A stretch of 64,000 nucleotides of DNA from Sordaria brevicollis (taxonomy: Eukaryota > Ascomycota > Sordariomycetes > Sordariales > Sordariaceae): contig JAUTDP010000001.1 of the NCBI GenBank assembly GCA_033439795.1, positions 2,976,001-3,040,000 of the forward strand, written 5' to 3'. Positions 35,056 through 45,820 of the stretch are shown here, piece by piece; the first letter of the stretch is position 1; every line of letters begins with the position of its first letter. The notes beneath the pieces are model-generated. The model ran no database searches. It was not told the origin of the DNA and worked only from the letters and a program-made list of their open reading frames with translations. The position numbers and the translations under genes are program-made.

Positions 35056-36783
35056 ATGTCGAACCTCAAGCGCCCAGCGGAAGAGGCCTTCGACGCCGTC
35101 GAGGGTCTCTCGCCAGCTTCGAAGAAGTCCAGGATCGATGACTACAACAAGAGTCTTACCCCAGCAAGCGCAGTCGAAAATGGTGATGAAACACGCGAAG
35201 GATCAAATGAGGAAGAGAAGAAGGAACAGGCCAATGGCAACGAAAACAACAACACGGAAGTAAAAGCAGAGGAGGAGAGGGATGACGACTTGGAAGATGG
35301 CGAGGCGGAGGAGAAGGAAGAGGTTGAAGAGAAGGCACCAATTCGACAAGCCGCGCCAACAGAAGGCTACGACGATCTCTACCTCGACACCATCGACCGC
35401 AACGTTCTCGACTTCGATTTCGAGAAGCTATGTTCCATCAGCCTGTCCAACATCAACGTGTACGCGTGCCTGGTATGCGGCAAGTACTTCCAGGGCCGGG
35501 GTCCCAAGTCTCACGCTTACTTCCACGCGCTCGACGAGGGCCACCACGTGTACATCAACATGAGCACGCAAAAGGTCTATGTCTTACCAGAGGGATACGA
35601 AGTGAAGTCCAAGTCTCTCGACGACATCAAGTACGTTTCCGACCCGCGCTACACGCGCCAGGAGGTGATGGACCTAGACCGCAAGCCGCACGTGTCGCGC
35701 ACCTTGCTTGGGAAAGAATACACCCCCGGCTTCGTGGGCATGAACAACATCAAAGAAAACGACTACCTGAACGTGATCGTGCAAGCCCTATCACACGTCG
35801 CCCCGCTCCGCAACTTCTTCCTGCTTGAAGACTTCTCCAGCGCTCCGGAACTCGTCAAGCGCACCTCCATCCTCTTCCGCAAGGTCTGGAACCCGCGCGC
35901 CTTCAAATCACACGTCTCCCCCCATGAGCTCCTCCAGGAAATCTCCCTGCGATCCAACAAAAAGTTTACCCTCACGCAACAATCCGACCCCGTCGAGTTC
36001 CTCTCTTGGTTCCTCAACCACCTGCACCTGGGACTCGGCGGCTCCAAAACAAAGCCCCACTCCTCCGTCATCCAGCACATCTTCCAGGGGAAACTCAAAG
36101 TCGAATCCCAAGCCATCACCGCCCGCGCCGACCAAGTGCACGACCGCCTGCGCTTCGAAGAAGCAGCTGACGTGCAATCTTCCATCTCCCGCTTTTTGCT
36201 TTTGACACTGGACCTGCCTCCGGCCCCTCTTTTTCAGGATGAACAAGAACGCAACATCATCCCCCAGGTTCCCCTAACCACAATCCTTGCCAAATACAAC
36301 GGCGTCACGGCGCAGGAACTCAATGCCCAGAGGAAGCGGTACCGACTTCAACACCCCTTGCCGCCCTTTTTGGTGTTTCACATCAAGAGGTTCAGCAAGA
36401 ACAAGTTTGTTTCTGAAAGGAACCCGACCATCGTCACGTTTGACGCGCGCAACTTGGATGTGAGCCCCTATGTGGAACCGGATCCGTCAGGACAGCACGG
36501 CCAACATGGGGGGCCGATCTGGTATGATCTGGTAGCGAACGTGGTGCATGAGGCGGTGCGCAACAAGGAGGATGTAGCGGATAGTGTGGGCGAGGAGAGA
36601 AAGACGTGGAAGGTGCAGTTGAGAGATAAGGCGACGGATGAGTGGGTGGTGGCGCAGGATTTGTTTGTGGATAAGGTGCGCAGCGAGTTGCTGTACTTGA
36701 GCGAGAGCTATTTGCAGATTTGGGAGAGGAGGAGGGAACCGCCACCAGCAGCGGGGAAGGACAAGGGGAAGGGGAAGGCGTGA
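35056..36783 (+). CDS. sad1: Sad1/USP39 splicing factor (inactive ubiquitin protease-like)
   Basis: Nuclear pre-mRNA splicing factor needed to assemble or stabilise the U4/U6.U5 tri-snRNP. It is intronless and 575 aa. Residues 1-105 are a charged, acidic, low-complexity region with a basic KRPAEEAF/SKKSR start. A zf-UBP domain spans about 110-190, with zinc ligand candidates C126, C138, C141, H153, H157 and H163. A USP-fold domain follows. Where active proteases have NTCY, this protein has ENDY (D236 in place of the catalytic Cys) within GFVGMNNIKENDYLNV. This matches the known inactive state of USP39 and yeast Sad1. The carboxyl half holds LVFHIKRFSKNKF and WYDLVANVVHEA, the remnant His-box region. 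The last 20 residues are Lys/Gly-rich. Identification is firm; the link to splicing rests on the family. Confidence 0.97.
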   Translation: MSNLKRPAEEAFDAVEGLSPASKKSRIDDYNKSLTPASAVENGDETREGSNEEEKKEQANGNENNNTEVKAEEERDDDLEDGEAEEKEEVEEKAPIRQAAPTEGYDDLYLDTIDRNVLDFDFEKLCSISLSNINVYACLVCGKYFQGRGPKSHAYFHALDEGHHVYINMSTQKVYVLPEGYEVKSKSLDDIKYVSDPRYTRQEVMDLDRKPHVSRTLLGKEYTPGFVGMNNIKENDYLNVIVQALSHVAPLRNFFLLEDFSSAPELVKRTSILFRKVWNPRAFKSHVSPHELLQEISLRSNKKFTLTQQSDPVEFLSWFLNHLHLGLGGSKTKPHSSVIQHIFQGKLKVESQAITARADQVHDRLRFEEAADVQSSISRFLLLTLDLPPAPLFQDEQERNIIPQVPLTTILAKYNGVTAQELNAQRKRYRLQHPLPPFLVFHIKRFSKNKFVSERNPTIVTFDARNLDVSPYVEPDPSGQHGQHGGPIWYDLVANVVHEAVRNKEDVADSVGEERKTWKVQLRDKATDEWVVAQDLFVDKVRSELLYLSESYLQIWERRREPPPAAGKDKGKGKA

Positions 36784-37529
36784 GAGTCGAGCTTCGACGC
36801 ACTGAGGAGAGATGTGGACGGGATGTCTATACAAGACACTTGACGGTATATAATTTAACCATGGCTCTTGGACGAAAGCGTGTAATCTTGCTCGAAGGGA
36901 TAGAAAGGCATTTGATGTGAGATCAATTGGTTAGAAGCGTTTAATGCTAACACCGAGATCCATGGCTTAAGGCATATAATTGATATATCCCATGCTTCAC
37001 TACAGTTACATGCGCTCAATGATGCCAATAAATCATACCGTCAGCAAGCATGCACAGGTTATGATATTTCGCTCAGCCTAAGGCGACGTCAAGATTCCAT
37101 CCCGTTTGATCCAGCCGTCCAATTCATCCATCCGACCTTTAACCCCGTTCCAAAACCCCGCCCATGATCCCCATCAAAAACGGTACGCCGTGCGGGTAAA
37201 TGAAGTTCAGATAAAAGGCGCAGTAGTGGATAGAACAAGGGAAACTCCCGTTCCCGATCCAAGGTCCAACCATACTTCCGCTTTTCGGAAAACAGGTTGC
37301 CCAAAAATTCAAATATGCATGCTTGCTGCTGCTTTTCTTTGGTTTGGGTACTGTACATATGTCTTACTTTGAAGAGGTACAGAGGCGACGGGATGTATCG
37401 CCCAAAGCCAAGACGCTCCAAGTCCGACAGGCAGTTAGAGTGTTATGACGCTTTCAATGCCCTGTCATCGGAAGGTGGTGTGGATCGCCATGTGGAATTT
37501 GACGAGATAGACGTCGCTCCCAACAACCC
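36784..37529. other. Convergent 3' intergenic region
   Basis: Lies between the 3' ends of the sad1-type gene (plus) and the eIF4E-type gene (minus), so it holds two terminators and untranslated tails. No further gene was recognised. Confidence 0.5.
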
Positions 37530-38859
37530 CTAGGTGTTAAGAGGCTGCGGGCGGCTATCCGTCTGCTGTTGCTGTCTGTTGGTGGTCCGCTTGTCGCCCT
37601 GGTTGTGGTCACGATTGTTGGCCTTCTCGCGACGCGACTCCTCGATCGCAGTGCGCTGCTGAATGCTCGAGTCGTGACTCTTCCATTCGACCTTGGTCTC
37701 GGAGGGGAAGGAGAGGGTCCGGCGCATGGTTTCACTGTTCAGTCGAAGTTAGCCCACCATCTCGTCAAGTGACTATCCGTAGTCGTTTGGGGGAAAACCT
37801 ACCGGATCTTCAGGACCCGCTGGCCATTAGCCCGAGCCCAGATGCTGAGAATATCCTCGCCATTCCTGACACTGAGAACAATGCCGCAAACATCGTCGCT
37901 GGCATCACCAAACTGGTCACCGATCAGAGCCAGCAGGATGTCCTCCCAGTAACGATCAGCAACACCCTTGCGCAGGCGCACAATCCACTTTCCTCCGTTC
38001 TTGTTCTCCTCATCCTCCCATATTGGCCGAATGCCCTTCTTGAACAAGTGATAGTCGGACACGAGCGGCAGACCTGAAGGGCGCTTCAGGTGCTGGTACA
38101 CGGCGAAGAACTGCTCAGCCGTCTCGCACGTGGCGATCGGATGCAGAGTCTTCTCGTACTCGATAAAGCCGTTGGCCTTCGAGATAGGGGGCCGGTACCA
38201 GAAAACCCAGCTGTTGCGCAGCTGGTGATTCAGGCCCGAACTCGGCGAGTTGGACACTGCGCCCTGAGCCCTCTTGTTGGCATCAGCGAGAGAGGCGCTG
38301 GAGGCAGTCTTCCCGACGGTCTTGCCGGTCAGGCCACCCTCCTTGCTAGATTTCTCAGCAGAGGGTGTCTTTGCGGAATGACCGATGAGGGTGGTCTCGA
38401 ACGGGTTGCCGGTAGTCTTGGGAGTCTTGGCCGAACCGAACGAGGCGAACGCGCCAGATCCCAGGCCGAAAGCGCTCGAAGCGCCGGCCGTGGGCGACAC
38501 CAGTCCTCCCGGGGTAGTTATAGAGTTGAAAGGGTTGGTCTTTCCGTGCGACGAGCTATCACCGCCGAATCGCTTGGAGGAGAATGTGCGTGAAGACGAA
38601 TTATCGGCCTGGCCGCCGGACCCAGGTGTTGTCAATGAGAGCTTGCTCGAGCTATGAGGGCAAACATGGGCATGTCAGTCAACGGTTCGGGATGTGTTGA
38701 GATGATTTCCGTTTCTAGCCAGGTGTGATCGACCTCACAGTGGGGGTTGGGAAGGGGAGGGGACAGGTACACAGCGGAGGGGAAGTTCCAGTTGCTGGGG
38801 TAAAAGGCAGAAAAACTTGACACTCACTTGGTACGGCGACTCCATAGGTTGGTATCCAT
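37530..38859 (-). CDS. Class II eIF4E (4EHP-type) cap-binding protein
   Basis: Translation initiation factor 4E family protein that binds the mRNA 5' cap. Exons on the minus strand are 38859-38828, 38651-37803 and 37734-37530, giving 361 aa; introns are 176 and 68 nt. An unusually long Ser/Thr/Gly/Phe-rich N-terminal region (about 1-150) precedes the 4E core (about 154-286). Cap-stacking W222 (PIWEDE) is present, but the position equal to W56 of canonical eIF4E is F193 (QFFAVY instead of DFWALY), and GKWIVRLRKG resembles human 4EHP. These mark class II, whose members often compete with eIF4E and repress translation. The C-terminal tail of about 55 residues is polar and Gln/Arg-rich. Whether it represses or promotes translation here is not shown by sequence. 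Confidence 0.96.
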
Positions 38860-39729
38860 GGAGAAGTCGGGAACCAAAAACTCGACGAACGAGAGAAAGG
38901 AAAGAAAAAGGGTAAGTAAGGATACTCGTCACCGGAAGACTAATGCAACACAGTGAACGGCGGCGCAAGCAATTCTTCAGATGCCGTACTGTAAGAAAAG
39001 CTAGCTCGTAATTATGCGGAAAGCCGGCGTATGGTGGTCGTTCGAGTCGTCGCGGGAGCAGGCACAGGGGCGGCAGCGGCGACGAGGGAGAGAGAGAGGA
39101 TGACGAAGGGTTGGTTATAGTAGGAGCGGTAGTGCAAATGATGTCAGGCAGCCCTGAAGCCGTAGCGTTGGTATACGGGAATTCGTGATAGGGTGGTGAG
39201 ACCTTTCGAACTGTGAGGACGGCGAACAATACTTTGCAGTGACGACGATTACTAGTCAGTCCAGTCTCGTCACTGTCTCAGTGGTAGGTAGGTATCTGTA
39301 TCTGTATCTGGATGGTGAGGTCTAAGATGGGTATCGAAGATGTTTGGACGGGTGACAGGCGAGTGCGAGTGCAGGTGCAGGTGTTCCTGGATTGCAGAGG
39401 CGAGCTGGTCGATCCGACGCGGACGGGAATTTGGGCTTTTGGAATGGTAGAACTAAGTGGTGGTTGAATAGTAAGATTGGTTGGATGGCGAGGTGCAATG
39501 ACGGGTTTTGGAGGTTTTGGTTTGGGACGTGGGATCACAGATCGATGGAGTGGATGGAATTCGGAAATCGTGAAAAGGGAAGAACAAATCTTGACCTATG
39601 GGCTATGGACCGCAATGGCCCCGAGGCGAACAGTGGGCGCCCGCCTGCGACCGACGTCTTCCAAAAAACCACCCGTCTGTGGCCAGTGGCAGCGACCGAG
39701 AGCGAGAAAGTGGCCCGCGCAGTTGTGGC

Positions 39730-39777
39730 GGGTCCACCACCCACTGTCACGGGTCAACCACCCACTGTCACGGGTCA
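39730..39777 (+). repeat. 21-bp tandem duplication
   Basis: GGGTCCACCACCCACTGTCA and GGGTCAACCACCCACTGTCA lie head to tail, followed by a partial third unit GGGTCA. Confidence 0.85.
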
Positions 39778-40150
39778 TTGAGAGACATTGATGTCCGTCG
39801 CTGTCATGGTCTCTTTCTTCTTGCTGAGTGTGTGTCCATCCGGGGAGCCGTCCAGTGTTCCTTCCCTTCTGGCTCTCCCTGCCCGCAAAGCCTGCCTGCC
39901 CGTTCCCCGAGACTTGAACATCGTCGCTGGAAGCTCGGAAAACCCCACTTTGCCAGATGCTGTCGGGATTCCATGAAACATGACTGGTCACTTCCAGTGC
40001 AGTGGACGCTGCAGGGCATCACCGGGTGCGAACAGCGACAACGTTATGGGCGGTAAGGGGCGGCAGTAAAGAACGGGACCCGCCCATGGAACGTGCAAGA
40101 TTTCAAGCCTCAAAATGGCGCGACAAAATTTCGTTCCCCTTTTCCTTCTC

Positions 40151-40171
40151 TTCTTCTTCTTCTTCTTCTTC
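40151..40171 (+). repeat. (TTC)7 microsatellite
   Basis: Seven perfect TTC units within a pyrimidine-rich tract. Confidence 0.9.
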
Positions 40172-41951
40172 ACAACCACGACCACAAATCCATAAAAACA
40201 CTCGTTGGGCTGCACCTGATCGCTTCCGCGCGACCGACGATACGGATTGTGAAAGTCAAGAAGAACTCCTCTAAATTGCCCTTGTTTAAAACCATCATCA
40301 CGAGAGCCCCATTTGCGCGGCGTCCATGATGCGATGATGACCTGAAGCAAGATCCGGACATTTCATTTTCCATTATTCACCTTGCTGTTGGTAGTTGTAA
40401 CACTGCTCGATACGCATGCTGTCGGTTCGTTGCCGTCCCCCCAGGGTAAAACTCGGTTTTGAGGTCGTACCCTGTTTATGTGCCTCGGATTGTACGCGTC
40501 TCCATTTTATTGTTGATAGGTATGCCTTGCGCACGCATGGGCTACGATGGTCGGATTTACGAATTGGTAAGTCCCAGTGTGCCTCTCGTTTCCTGCAGCC
40601 CAAATGCGCGTTCATGATGATACGAACATCATCCGGTAAACCGATTCAGCAATGACGGAACCTGTCCGTGTTGCTTTGGCGATACGGGCGCGGGTCCAAC
40701 GTCATGAGTTGAATATGAGGAGTCGATATGGCATTCATATTCTGAACTTTTGCGCGATACATCAATCCGATTCTCAATTTGCTTGGCCTTGTGGTGCTCA
40801 AGGCTAACTCGACTGTTTCTTCACACTAGATATCCCTACACTTTCCAGGACACGGCCGTGTTCTCAAAGAGTCCAGGCTGGTTATGGCCGACCTTTTACT
40901 GACTTGAGGCTATCGTAGACCTGACTCGGATGAAACACAAAGAGAAGGATAGCAGACGATGGATGTATGCTTCCATCACTGTAGCGTGTCCCCAACAGCG
41001 GCAGATACATTCAGTGAGTTCTGGCTATAGTAACTAAAGCTTTGTGTTATCCATCTAGACTTTACGGTACAATACGAGTTCATCTCAAAGCCGTCAAGCA
41101 ACTCGCTCTATCAACATGAGCTCCCCTAAATGACTGAACCGCTATGTCGCTGGCAAGTTACAATGATACATCCTCATATCGTTTTGGGAATAGCCTCACA
41201 TCGATACTAATTACTTTGATCTCTCAAATGTCCAGTCTCGATGTGATGTCTCTGGGTTGCCTCAACAGCATGTCGGCCAGCGGCGCAAAGAGAACTGCCG
41301 TTCCCCACACCTGCGAGAGAAGGCGTTGTCACAACGACCATTGGCCTCTCAAAGGGACTCCTTACGTCAGGGAGCCAACGGGGACAAGGGATTCGACGAG
41401 CTACCCCACGCTACAAGCTTCTCTGGAGTGGGGTAAAGACTTTCCCGGCCAGACAAGGTACCATTTGGAGAAAGAGACGGCAGACGGCAAAGACCCTTTT
41501 GATCTTTTTTTTCTTCAGCCTTTTTGGCTTGGTGACCACCTGACCAGGACATGGCAACTTATTTCTGATCTGCGTAGAAACTCTTGACTTTTTCCTGTCC
41601 TTTGAATCTAGGATACAATCATTATATCTACAGAGATCCTGCCTCTTTCGACTTTGCTCATTGCCTTGCACGTGCAACTCAACAGTACTTGGTATCTGTA
41701 CCTCCGACTGCGGAGTAAGATAAACCCCACCATCCCAACACTAGAGACTCGAGACGGTTGTTTGTACCTTGCGGCAGGGGTAGTCACCGTTTCTTCGAAC
41801 AAAGAGTCACCACCCTTCAACACCACAAACACGTCCACCAAGCCACTGACAACACATCACCGCTGAGGTTCAACACTCGACGGTCATATCAGCAACCTTT
41901 ACACTCAGTATAACCACCTAAGGAATCGAATCACACACAATACCAACCGCA

Positions 41952-44003
41952 ATGGAAAAGATCACCGACAAGGTCGCGGCCTTGCCGCCCGACAGCAACT
42001 ACTTCTCGCTCGAGTTCTTCCCTCCAAAGACCGCCATGGGCTTTGCCAACCTGCGCGACCGTCTCGAACGTATGGCGAGAGGACTCCGGCCCCTTTTTGT
42101 CAACGTCACTTGGGGCGCCGGTGGTTCAACCGCCCAAAAGTCTCTCGAGCTTGCTGAAATCTGCCAGCGCGAGCTGGGCCTCACAACATGTCTCCATCTC
42201 ACCTGCACAAACATGAGCCGTCGTTTGCTCGACAAGACCCTCGAAGACGCAAAGGTTCTTGGAATTCGTAACATTCTTGCCCTCAGAGGCGATCCCCCTA
42301 GGGCTGCCGAATACCACGATGAGAACGACCCCGAACCGACCGACGACGAGGAATTCTCATGGGCTGCCGACCTTGTCCGCTATATCAAGAAGAACCATGG
42401 CGATTACTTCTGCATTGGAGTTGCCGCCTACCCAGAGGGCCATGCCGACCAGAGCCACCCTCGCGAGCAGAGCTTGGAGCATGATCTCCCTTATCTTGTC
42501 GACAAAGTCCAGGCCGGTGCCGACTTCATCATGACACAACTCTTCTTCGATATTGACGCCTACGACCATTTCGAGAATACCCTGCGTAACCACCCCAGTG
42601 GCGCCTTCAAGGACGTCATGATCATCCCCGGCCTCATGCCCATTCAGAGCTACCAGATGATCAAGAGAACAACGAAACTCAGCCACGCCAAGATCCCACC
42701 CGCTCTCATGGCCCGCCTCGACGCTGTGAAGGGTGATGACGAGAAGGTCAAGATGGAAGGTGTTGCTATTATCAGCGAAATGATTGAGAAGATCAAGGAA
42801 ATCAAGAGCAGGACACCTGGCCAGCCACGAGGCTTCCACTTCTATACCTTGAACCTGGAGAAGGCCGTTGCCTTTATCGCCGAACGCACCAACCTCATAC
42901 CCCCTGGAACACCCGAGGACGACGAATCTGCCATCCTTCCGGACTTTCCTCAGCTCATGATCAACGGATCTTCGGTCCCATCTCACTCGGTTCGAGGAAT
43001 TTCCACTAGAAAGGGCTCAATCGGCTCCGACCCCCGGGATCGGGTCATTGTTGCCAACCACAGACCCTCGCACCCCGATTACGAGGCTTCACCCTCGGAG
43101 GCCGGTCTTTTGGCTGAGCCCCTCAACAGCAGAGCCAATACGCTGGCCATCTCTGAAGGTGAGGGTGTCTTGGGCCGTGAAGCGACTTGGGATGATTTCC
43201 CCAACGGCAGATGGGGTGACGCCAGGTCTCCGGCCTACGGTCAGATCGACGGCTACGGTGTCAGCCTGCACGTCACCGTTCCCCAGGCGCTCCAGATGTG
43301 GGGCTCCCCCAAGACGACGGAGGATATTAACAACATCTTCATCCGTCATTTGAAGCAAGAGGTTTCCGCCATCCCCTGGAGCGAAGAAGAGTTCAACGCC
43401 GAGACCGAGGCCATTCGGGACAACCTGATTAGGCTCAACTCCAAGGGCTGGTGGTCGCTCGCCTCGCAGCCGGCCGTGAACGGCCTGCGGTCCAACGACG
43501 GCACATTCGGCTGGGGCCCGCAGAACGGCTTCGTCTTCCAAAAGGCCTTTGTCGAGTTCTTCATCCCTTCCGCCGACTGGCGGGTGCTCGAAGCGAAGCT
43601 GAAGCAGCCGGACATGAACGACGTGGTGTGCTTCTACGCCACCAACGCTGCCGGCGACTTTGTCAGCACCGACACGGTCAACTTCCGCGCGAGAATGGCC
43701 GTCGGTGCGGAAAGTTCGGAGGGGGCCGTTGACCACAAGCCGCACGAGCCGAGTACCAACGCCGTCACCTGGGGCGTGTTCCCCGGCAAGGAGATCCTCA
43801 CGCCGACCATCATCGAGGAGGTCAGCTTCCGCGCGTGGAGCGAGGAGGCGTTTGGTATCTGGAGCGAGTGGGCCAAGATCTACCCCAAGGGATCTGATAC
43901 GGAGAAGTTGTTGGAGGGCTTGAAGGAGGATCTCTGGCTGGTTAATGTAATTCACCACGATTATGTGGAGAAGGATGGCCTTTGGGAGTTGTTGTTTCAG
44001 TAG
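41952..44003 (+). CDS. Methylenetetrahydrofolate reductase
   Basis: Cytosolic flavoenzyme that reduces 5,10-methylenetetrahydrofolate to 5-methyltetrahydrofolate, the methyl donor for methionine synthesis. Intronless, 683 aa. The N-terminal barrel (about 15-320) carries E21 in SLEFFPPKT, matching the catalytic Glu28 of E. coli MetF, and D114 in LALRGDPP, a conserved flavin/folate-site segment. VNVTWGAGGST, HLTCTNM and ADFIMTQLFFD are further family blocks. A charged linker follows (about 330-410), then the eukaryotic C-terminal regulatory domain that binds S-adenosylmethionine, including ATWDDFPNGRWGDARSPAYG. Length is close to yeast Met12/Met13 (about 600-660 aa). Fungi usually have two paralogues; I cannot tell which this is, nor whether it is Neurospora met-1, so no symbol is given. 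The start is the first ATG after a CA-rich leader. Confidence 0.98.
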   Translation: MEKITDKVAALPPDSNYFSLEFFPPKTAMGFANLRDRLERMARGLRPLFVNVTWGAGGSTAQKSLELAEICQRELGLTTCLHLTCTNMSRRLLDKTLEDAKVLGIRNILALRGDPPRAAEYHDENDPEPTDDEEFSWAADLVRYIKKNHGDYFCIGVAAYPEGHADQSHPREQSLEHDLPYLVDKVQAGADFIMTQLFFDIDAYDHFENTLRNHPSGAFKDVMIIPGLMPIQSYQMIKRTTKLSHAKIPPALMARLDAVKGDDEKVKMEGVAIISEMIEKIKEIKSRTPGQPRGFHFYTLNLEKAVAFIAERTNLIPPGTPEDDESAILPDFPQLMINGSSVPSHSVRGISTRKGSIGSDPRDRVIVANHRPSHPDYEASPSEAGLLAEPLNSRANTLAISEGEGVLGREATWDDFPNGRWGDARSPAYGQIDGYGVSLHVTVPQALQMWGSPKTTEDINNIFIRHLKQEVSAIPWSEEEFNAETEAIRDNLIRLNSKGWWSLASQPAVNGLRSNDGTFGWGPQNGFVFQKAFVEFFIPSADWRVLEAKLKQPDMNDVVCFYATNAAGDFVSTDTVNFRARMAVGAESSEGAVDHKPHEPSTNAVTWGVFPGKEILTPTIIEEVSFRAWSEEAFGIWSEWAKIYPKGSDTEKLLEGLKEDLWLVNVIHHDYVEKDGLWELLFQ

Positions 44004-44540
44004 AAGTGAGCGATGATGACGGAAGAAGAGGGGAAGAAGTAGTAGCACAACAGCATATTGAAAAGGGGTGTTTCACAGTGACACTTGCGGTTTTGGATGC
44101 ATCTAGGGTTGGACGGGATAAGCATAAAGAAAAACGATAGGTTAGTGGGATGTATGTCAAAAGCTGAAAGAGTGTGCGTTGCTTTTCTTCCTTCTCCTAT
44201 AGACTTATAGCTGTGACTGTAGCGGCTAGACTTACGAAGAGCGTAGAAGAATTTGAAGCATTGCTTTCTGATCTGGATCTTGTTCTTGTTGACCTCCATG
44301 GCCACTTCTAAGGTGTGCATTTCTCGTGAAAACGAGACACAAAGCAGAGACGTGAATTCAACACATCAAAGTTCACCTGGTTTTCAAGGGAGCAAAGCAA
44401 ACAAGTCTAAAAGCCGAACCATTTCAAGTTTGCAAGTCCATCTATGTATGTCCCAGAATGACTACGAACACCGAATGATGTATGTTCCATGACTGCAACG
44501 AAAGGAAAGAAACAAAGAAAGATTTTCCTCCCACCGTGCG

Positions 44541-44601
44541 CCATTCACCATTCGCCGCGTCGCCATTCACTTGATCACCATTCACTTGGTAACCATTCAC
44601 C
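44541..44601 (+). repeat. CCATTCACTTG short repeats
   Basis: Five CCATTC or closely related units occur in 61 bp, including GTCGCCATTCACTTG at 44559-44573. Exact inverse copies occur at 45749-45763 (15 bp) and 45784-45797 (14 bp). Confidence 0.75.
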
Positions 44602-44859
44602 AGAACGTCGCCCTTTGTCCGACCTTGTTCGACCGATGACTAAGCTACATTCCAGTGTCCATGACCACATTCCAGCGACCAGCGAGCCTAAAGAAGCCAA
44701 ATGCGATATCACCAAGTCTCCCTAAATCTCCAAGTAGGAGTAGTTAGATCAAGTAAGTGATACCTCATGATTCCCTAGACCAGTGCCCTTCGTTCCATCA
44801 AATTTTTGCAGTCCATCAATCTCTTAAAAATAATAAATCATATCCCTCTTCCAGTCGAA

Positions 44860-45290
44860 AACAAATCCTTCGATCTTCCTAGAAAATAGCCTAGTCGTAG
44901 ATAGCCCAAGCTTTTCCCAAGACCCAGCCTTTGGTCTTCAAGAAACGGAATCAGACTGTTTTAGATAGCTCCAGCTTTTCCAAATTCTAACCTTCGGTCT
45001 TCTTCTGGAATAAATTAGGCTATTTAAAGATAGCCCGAGCTTTTCGAGAACCTAGCCTTCGATCATTCCCCGGAAAAAGTTAGGCCATCGAAAGATAGCC
45101 CAAGCATTCCCAAAACCAATCCTTCGATCTTCCCGCAAAATAGGCTTGCTGAAGATAGCCCAAGCTTCTTCCAAAACCTAGCCTTCGATCTTTTTGCAAA
45201 AAAGAAGCAGACTGTTTTTAGATAGCCCGAGCTTTTTTCAAAAACCTAGTATTAGGTATTTTTAGAAAAGCCCAAACTCCATCCAAAGGT
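44860..45290 (+). repeat. Minisatellite, six units of 60-67 bp
   Basis: The block AGATAGCCCAAGCTTTTC, followed by AAAACCTAGCCTTCGATCTT and then a GGAAAA...TTAGGC tract, recurs with AGATAGC at 44899, 44963, 45028, 45093, 45153 and 45220 (spacings 64, 65, 65, 60, 67). A degenerate unit remains near 45265. Units differ by scattered substitutions and small indels, so the array is not recent. Confidence 0.9.
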
Positions 45291-45820
45291 GTCTAATTCG
45301 CCGGAAGTTGGTAGAAAGAATCTGGTTGGACAAAGCTGGATAGGTAATTGCTGCTTCCAAAACTCTAAAACTAGGTCAGTGGAAGATAGCCGGGTCGTAG
45401 GTGATTTCCGAAAAAAATACGCAAGAATGATCTCGTCGTTATGCCCCAATTTTTTTTTGTTTTTGTTATTTGTTGAAGGTGAAAAGCGAAGAAGCAATAT
45501 TTTAGTATCCGTTAGAGGTCGATTACCGGAAAAAAAGAATGCCCCATTGCCGGAAAAGAAAGGGAAAAGGAGCCGGAAGGAAAAGAGGGTCGAAAGGGTG
45601 AAAAGGTCGAATAGGCCGGACATAGAAAAGGCCAAAGCCTTTTAACTCCCCTCAAGCCCCTTGGTAGCTTTTTGAAGCAACCCTTTTCCCTTCCAAATAA
45701 GCCGCGAGTACGTTTCATTAACTGTACCACCAACCCCATCCACAATCGCAAGTGAATGGCGACTCCACGTTGGGTCCAGGTTCCAAGTGAATGGCGAACT
45801 TGGCCTGGGTCCACGCAGAC

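Larger units (their letters stand above)
38860..41951. other. Long intergenic region between divergent eIF4E-type and MTHFR genes
   Basis: 3.1 kb of normal-composition DNA holding two divergent promoters and 5' leaders. The part next to the reductase (41600-41950) is CA-rich, as fungal leaders often are. A 21-bp tandem duplication lies at 39730-39771 and a (TTC)7 tract at 40151-40171. Open frames of up to about 150 codons occur on both strands, but none has recognisable domains. Confidence 0.5.
44004..45820. other. Convergent intergenic region with minisatellite
   Basis: Lies between the 3' ends of the reductase (plus) and the AT-hook gene (minus). It contains CCATTCACTTG-type motifs at 44541-44601, the minisatellite at 44860-45290 and inverted copies of the same motif at 45749-45797. 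Open frames at 45252-45645 on both strands are low-complexity and lack domains. Confidence 0.5.

Noticed and set aside
37690..37734. ATG at 37727 as an independent start for the last eIF4E-type exon
   Set aside because: The splice from exon 2 (CG|GTAGGT to CAG|TGAAACC) joins it in frame to the 4E core, so it is the C-terminal tail rather than a separate gene.
43089..44048. 319-codon open frame antisense to the reductase gene
   Set aside because: Explained by strong third-position GC bias of the true gene on the plus strand; its translation is low-complexity Leu/Val/Arg.
44860..45290. CRISPR-like spacing in the repeat array
   Set aside because: The whole 60-67 bp unit is repeated, with no conserved-repeat/unique-spacer structure, and the organism is a fungus.
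45252..45645. Overlapping open frames on both strands beside the minisatellite
   Set aside because: Low-complexity Lys/Arg/Glu or Phe/Leu/Ser translations without domains; likely non-coding 3' flank.
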